A stretch of 64,000 bases of DNA from Centipeda flueggei ATCC 43531 (GTDB lineage: Bacteria; Bacillota; Negativicutes; Selenomonadales; Selenomonadaceae), in NCBI RefSeq assembly GCF_000160695.1, contig NZ_GG694006.1, positions 247,185-311,184 on the forward strand, given 5' to 3'. Positions 62,964 to 64,000 of the stretch are shown here, one piece after another; the first letter of the stretch is position 1, and each line of letters opens with the position of its first letter. A program made the position numbers and the translations under genes. Below the pieces are notes generated by a model that was not told the origin of the DNA, ran no database searches, and saw only the letters and a program-made list of their open reading frames with translations.

Positions 62964-63413
62964 TTAGCCGATCTTCGCCGCAAGCACATCTGCCTCGCGT
63001 ACCGATGTCACCATGCCGAGATACGTCAATCCGTAGAGATCAGCAAAACGGCGCATTGTGTATTCGCCCGCCTCCAGCATCCACTTCTCAGGTGCTGCAC
63101 CTTGGAAAAGGAAGGCAATCTGCCCGTGAAGACTCCCCGCCTCGACAGGACCGTAGAATCGATCCAGCAGATTGCGCACAGCGCCACAGATATTGTGCCA
63201 ATAAAGCGGCGAACCGATGACGATAAAATCCGCCGCCCGCACTTTTTCAAGCACCTCAGAGAATTGATCGCCTGGCAGCTCCTGTCCATAAACATTGATC
63301 CGATAGTCCGTAAGATTCAGCGTCTCATAGGTGTGCCCTTGCAGAAACCTCGCTGCAAGAGCTGCCGTATTTCCGTCTCTGTTCGGACTGCCGTTGATAA
63401 ACAGTATATTCAT
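62964..63413 (-). CDS. flavodoxin-like NAD(P)H-dependent FMN oxidoreductase
   Basis: A 149-residue flavodoxin-fold protein. ILFINGSPNRDGNTAALAA is the FMN phosphate loop; FIVIGSPLYWHNICGAVRNLLDR is the second FMN contact with the aromatic position. It resembles the NADPH-dependent FMN reductase/WrbA-like group. Electron acceptor unknown. GGAGG lies seven bases before the ATG, and a terminator follows. Likely co-transcribed with the upstream hydrolase gene, 17 bases away. Confidence 0.88.
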   Translation of the reverse strand: MNILFINGSPNRDGNTAALAARFLQGHTYETLNLTDYRINVYGQELPGDQFSEVLEKVRAADFIVIGSPLYWHNICGAVRNLLDRFYGPVEAGSLHGQIAFLFQGAAPEKWMLEAGEYTMRRFADLYGLTYLGMVTSVREADVLAAKIG

Positions 63414-63430
63414 ACCGTTGCCTCCTCATT

Positions 63431-64000
63431 TTATCTTTGTGCTATCCAAAAATCTGCGGCACGGTTCAGCCATCCTTCGGCAGCAGTGCCCTCACCAAGC
63501 CCGAAGCCATGCGGCAGACCTTTAAACACTTCGATCTCTGCCGCCTGTCCGTTTCTGCGGATCGCCTGTGTACGCCGCTGCATCGTCTGCCATGAGGCAA
63601 TGCCATCGGCCGTCCCGACACAGCTGTATGTCGGCGGCTCTGTACCATAGACCTCCGACAAGTCCGTATACTGCATAATGACGGCGGCAGGACGCGGATA
63701 TGAACGCTGTCCAAACGCCTCCGTTCCATGCGAACCGACCCACGCTGCCATACGCGCTCCCGCCGAGCCGCCCCAGAGGGAGTAACCACGCATGTCAACG
63801 CCCAGTTCTGCCGCATGTTCGTGGAGAAAGGCAACCGCGCGTGAAAGATCTTCGCACGCCGTCTGCGCACGCGGTCGATAGATCAGTGCAAAGGAGTTCA
63901 CTCCGCGCTCAGAGAGGACGAGCGCATGTGGAAAACTGTCCTGCATCGCCCCCACATAGGCAAATCCGCCGCCCGCACTCACGACGGCGACAGGCGCTCC
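63431..64000 (-). CDS. alpha/beta hydrolase, C-terminal part
   Basis: The gene runs off the right end; about 190 residues are seen. The nucleophile is in YSLWGGSAGARMAAWVG (GxSxG), the oxyanion region in VVSAGGGFAYVG, the aspartate near SCVGTADGIASW and the catalytic histidine in GLPHGFGLG. This fits the BD-FAE/acetyl-esterase type of alpha/beta hydrolase. Substrate unknown. The frame remains open to position 64000. Confidence 0.85.
   Translation of the reverse strand, partial: GAPVAVVSAGGGFAYVGAMQDSFPHALVLSERGVNSFALIYRPRAQTACEDLSRAVAFLHEHAAELGVDMRGYSLWGGSAGARMAAWVGSHGTEAFGQRSYPRPAAVIMQYTDLSEVYGTEPPTYSCVGTADGIASWQTMQRRTQAIRRNGQAAEIEVFKGLPHGFGLGEGTAAEGWLNRAADFWIAQR

Overview
The window reads as chromosomal DNA of a Gram-negative member of the Firmicutes, most probably a Selenomonas-like species (class Negativicutes). 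This is inferred from several Firmicutes traits seen together: type 1B PyrD with PyrK, a PyrR-type attenuator, RNase J, a CymR-like Rrf2 regulator, a split transketolase, a class A RNase P RNA and a dprA-topA pair. Housekeeping DNA is moderately GC-rich. No tRNA, rRNA or CRISPR array was recognised. Most genes lie on the minus strand.

Region 1 (1-2520, minus): rnpB with a strong promoter, a secreted NlpC/P60 hydrolase with a terminator, an unannotated-looking 25-codon membrane peptide, dprA, and the first 37 codons of topA. Region 2 (2616-11035, minus): a pyrimidine operon pyrB-pyrC-carA-carB-pyrK-pyrD behind a leader that carries a PyrR-binding sequence and an attenuator hairpin; pyrR, pyrE and pyrF are not in the window. 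Region 3 (11180-15434, plus): lysC (with an apparent internal start for a beta subunit), a class I aminotransferase behind a structured leader, rplM-rpsI with promoter and terminator, and a CymR-like regulator whose 3' end overlaps a convergent gene.

Region 4 (15427-28436, minus): two tandem DUF445 genes, galU, a tartrate/D-malate-type dehydrogenase, two secreted proteins of unknown function, pncC, rimO, a periplasmic substrate-binding protein, the two halves of a transketolase, and RNase J. Region 5 (28911-37004, minus): a complete arginine operon argC-J-B-D-F-G-H with a promoter overlapped by an ARG-box-like sequence and a second promoter in front of argF. Region 6 (37226-56472, minus): thrB-hom, then a very compact gene series from comM to plsY covering DNA uptake (comM), protein glycosylation-like genes, dnaE, rluB, a flavoprotein, aroA, cmk, plsC, a PDZ/radical-SAM protein, der and plsY.

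Region 7 (56500-62950) is different: AT-rich, with small Sec-exported proteins of unknown function, two pairs of diverged paralogues, one pseudogene and a beheaded serine recombinase cut at a cluster of short repeats. It looks like a small accessory island. Region 8 (62964-64000) returns to ordinary genes: an FMN reductase and the C-terminal part of an alpha/beta hydrolase.

A 150-170 bp intergenic repeat with terminal inverted repeats occurs three times: after argH, after thrB and, degenerate, inside the island. No wholly new defence or metabolic system could be demonstrated. The most unusual items are the secreted-protein island, the repeat family, the 25-codon peptide gene, the hairpin leader of the aminotransferase and the apparent lysC internal start.
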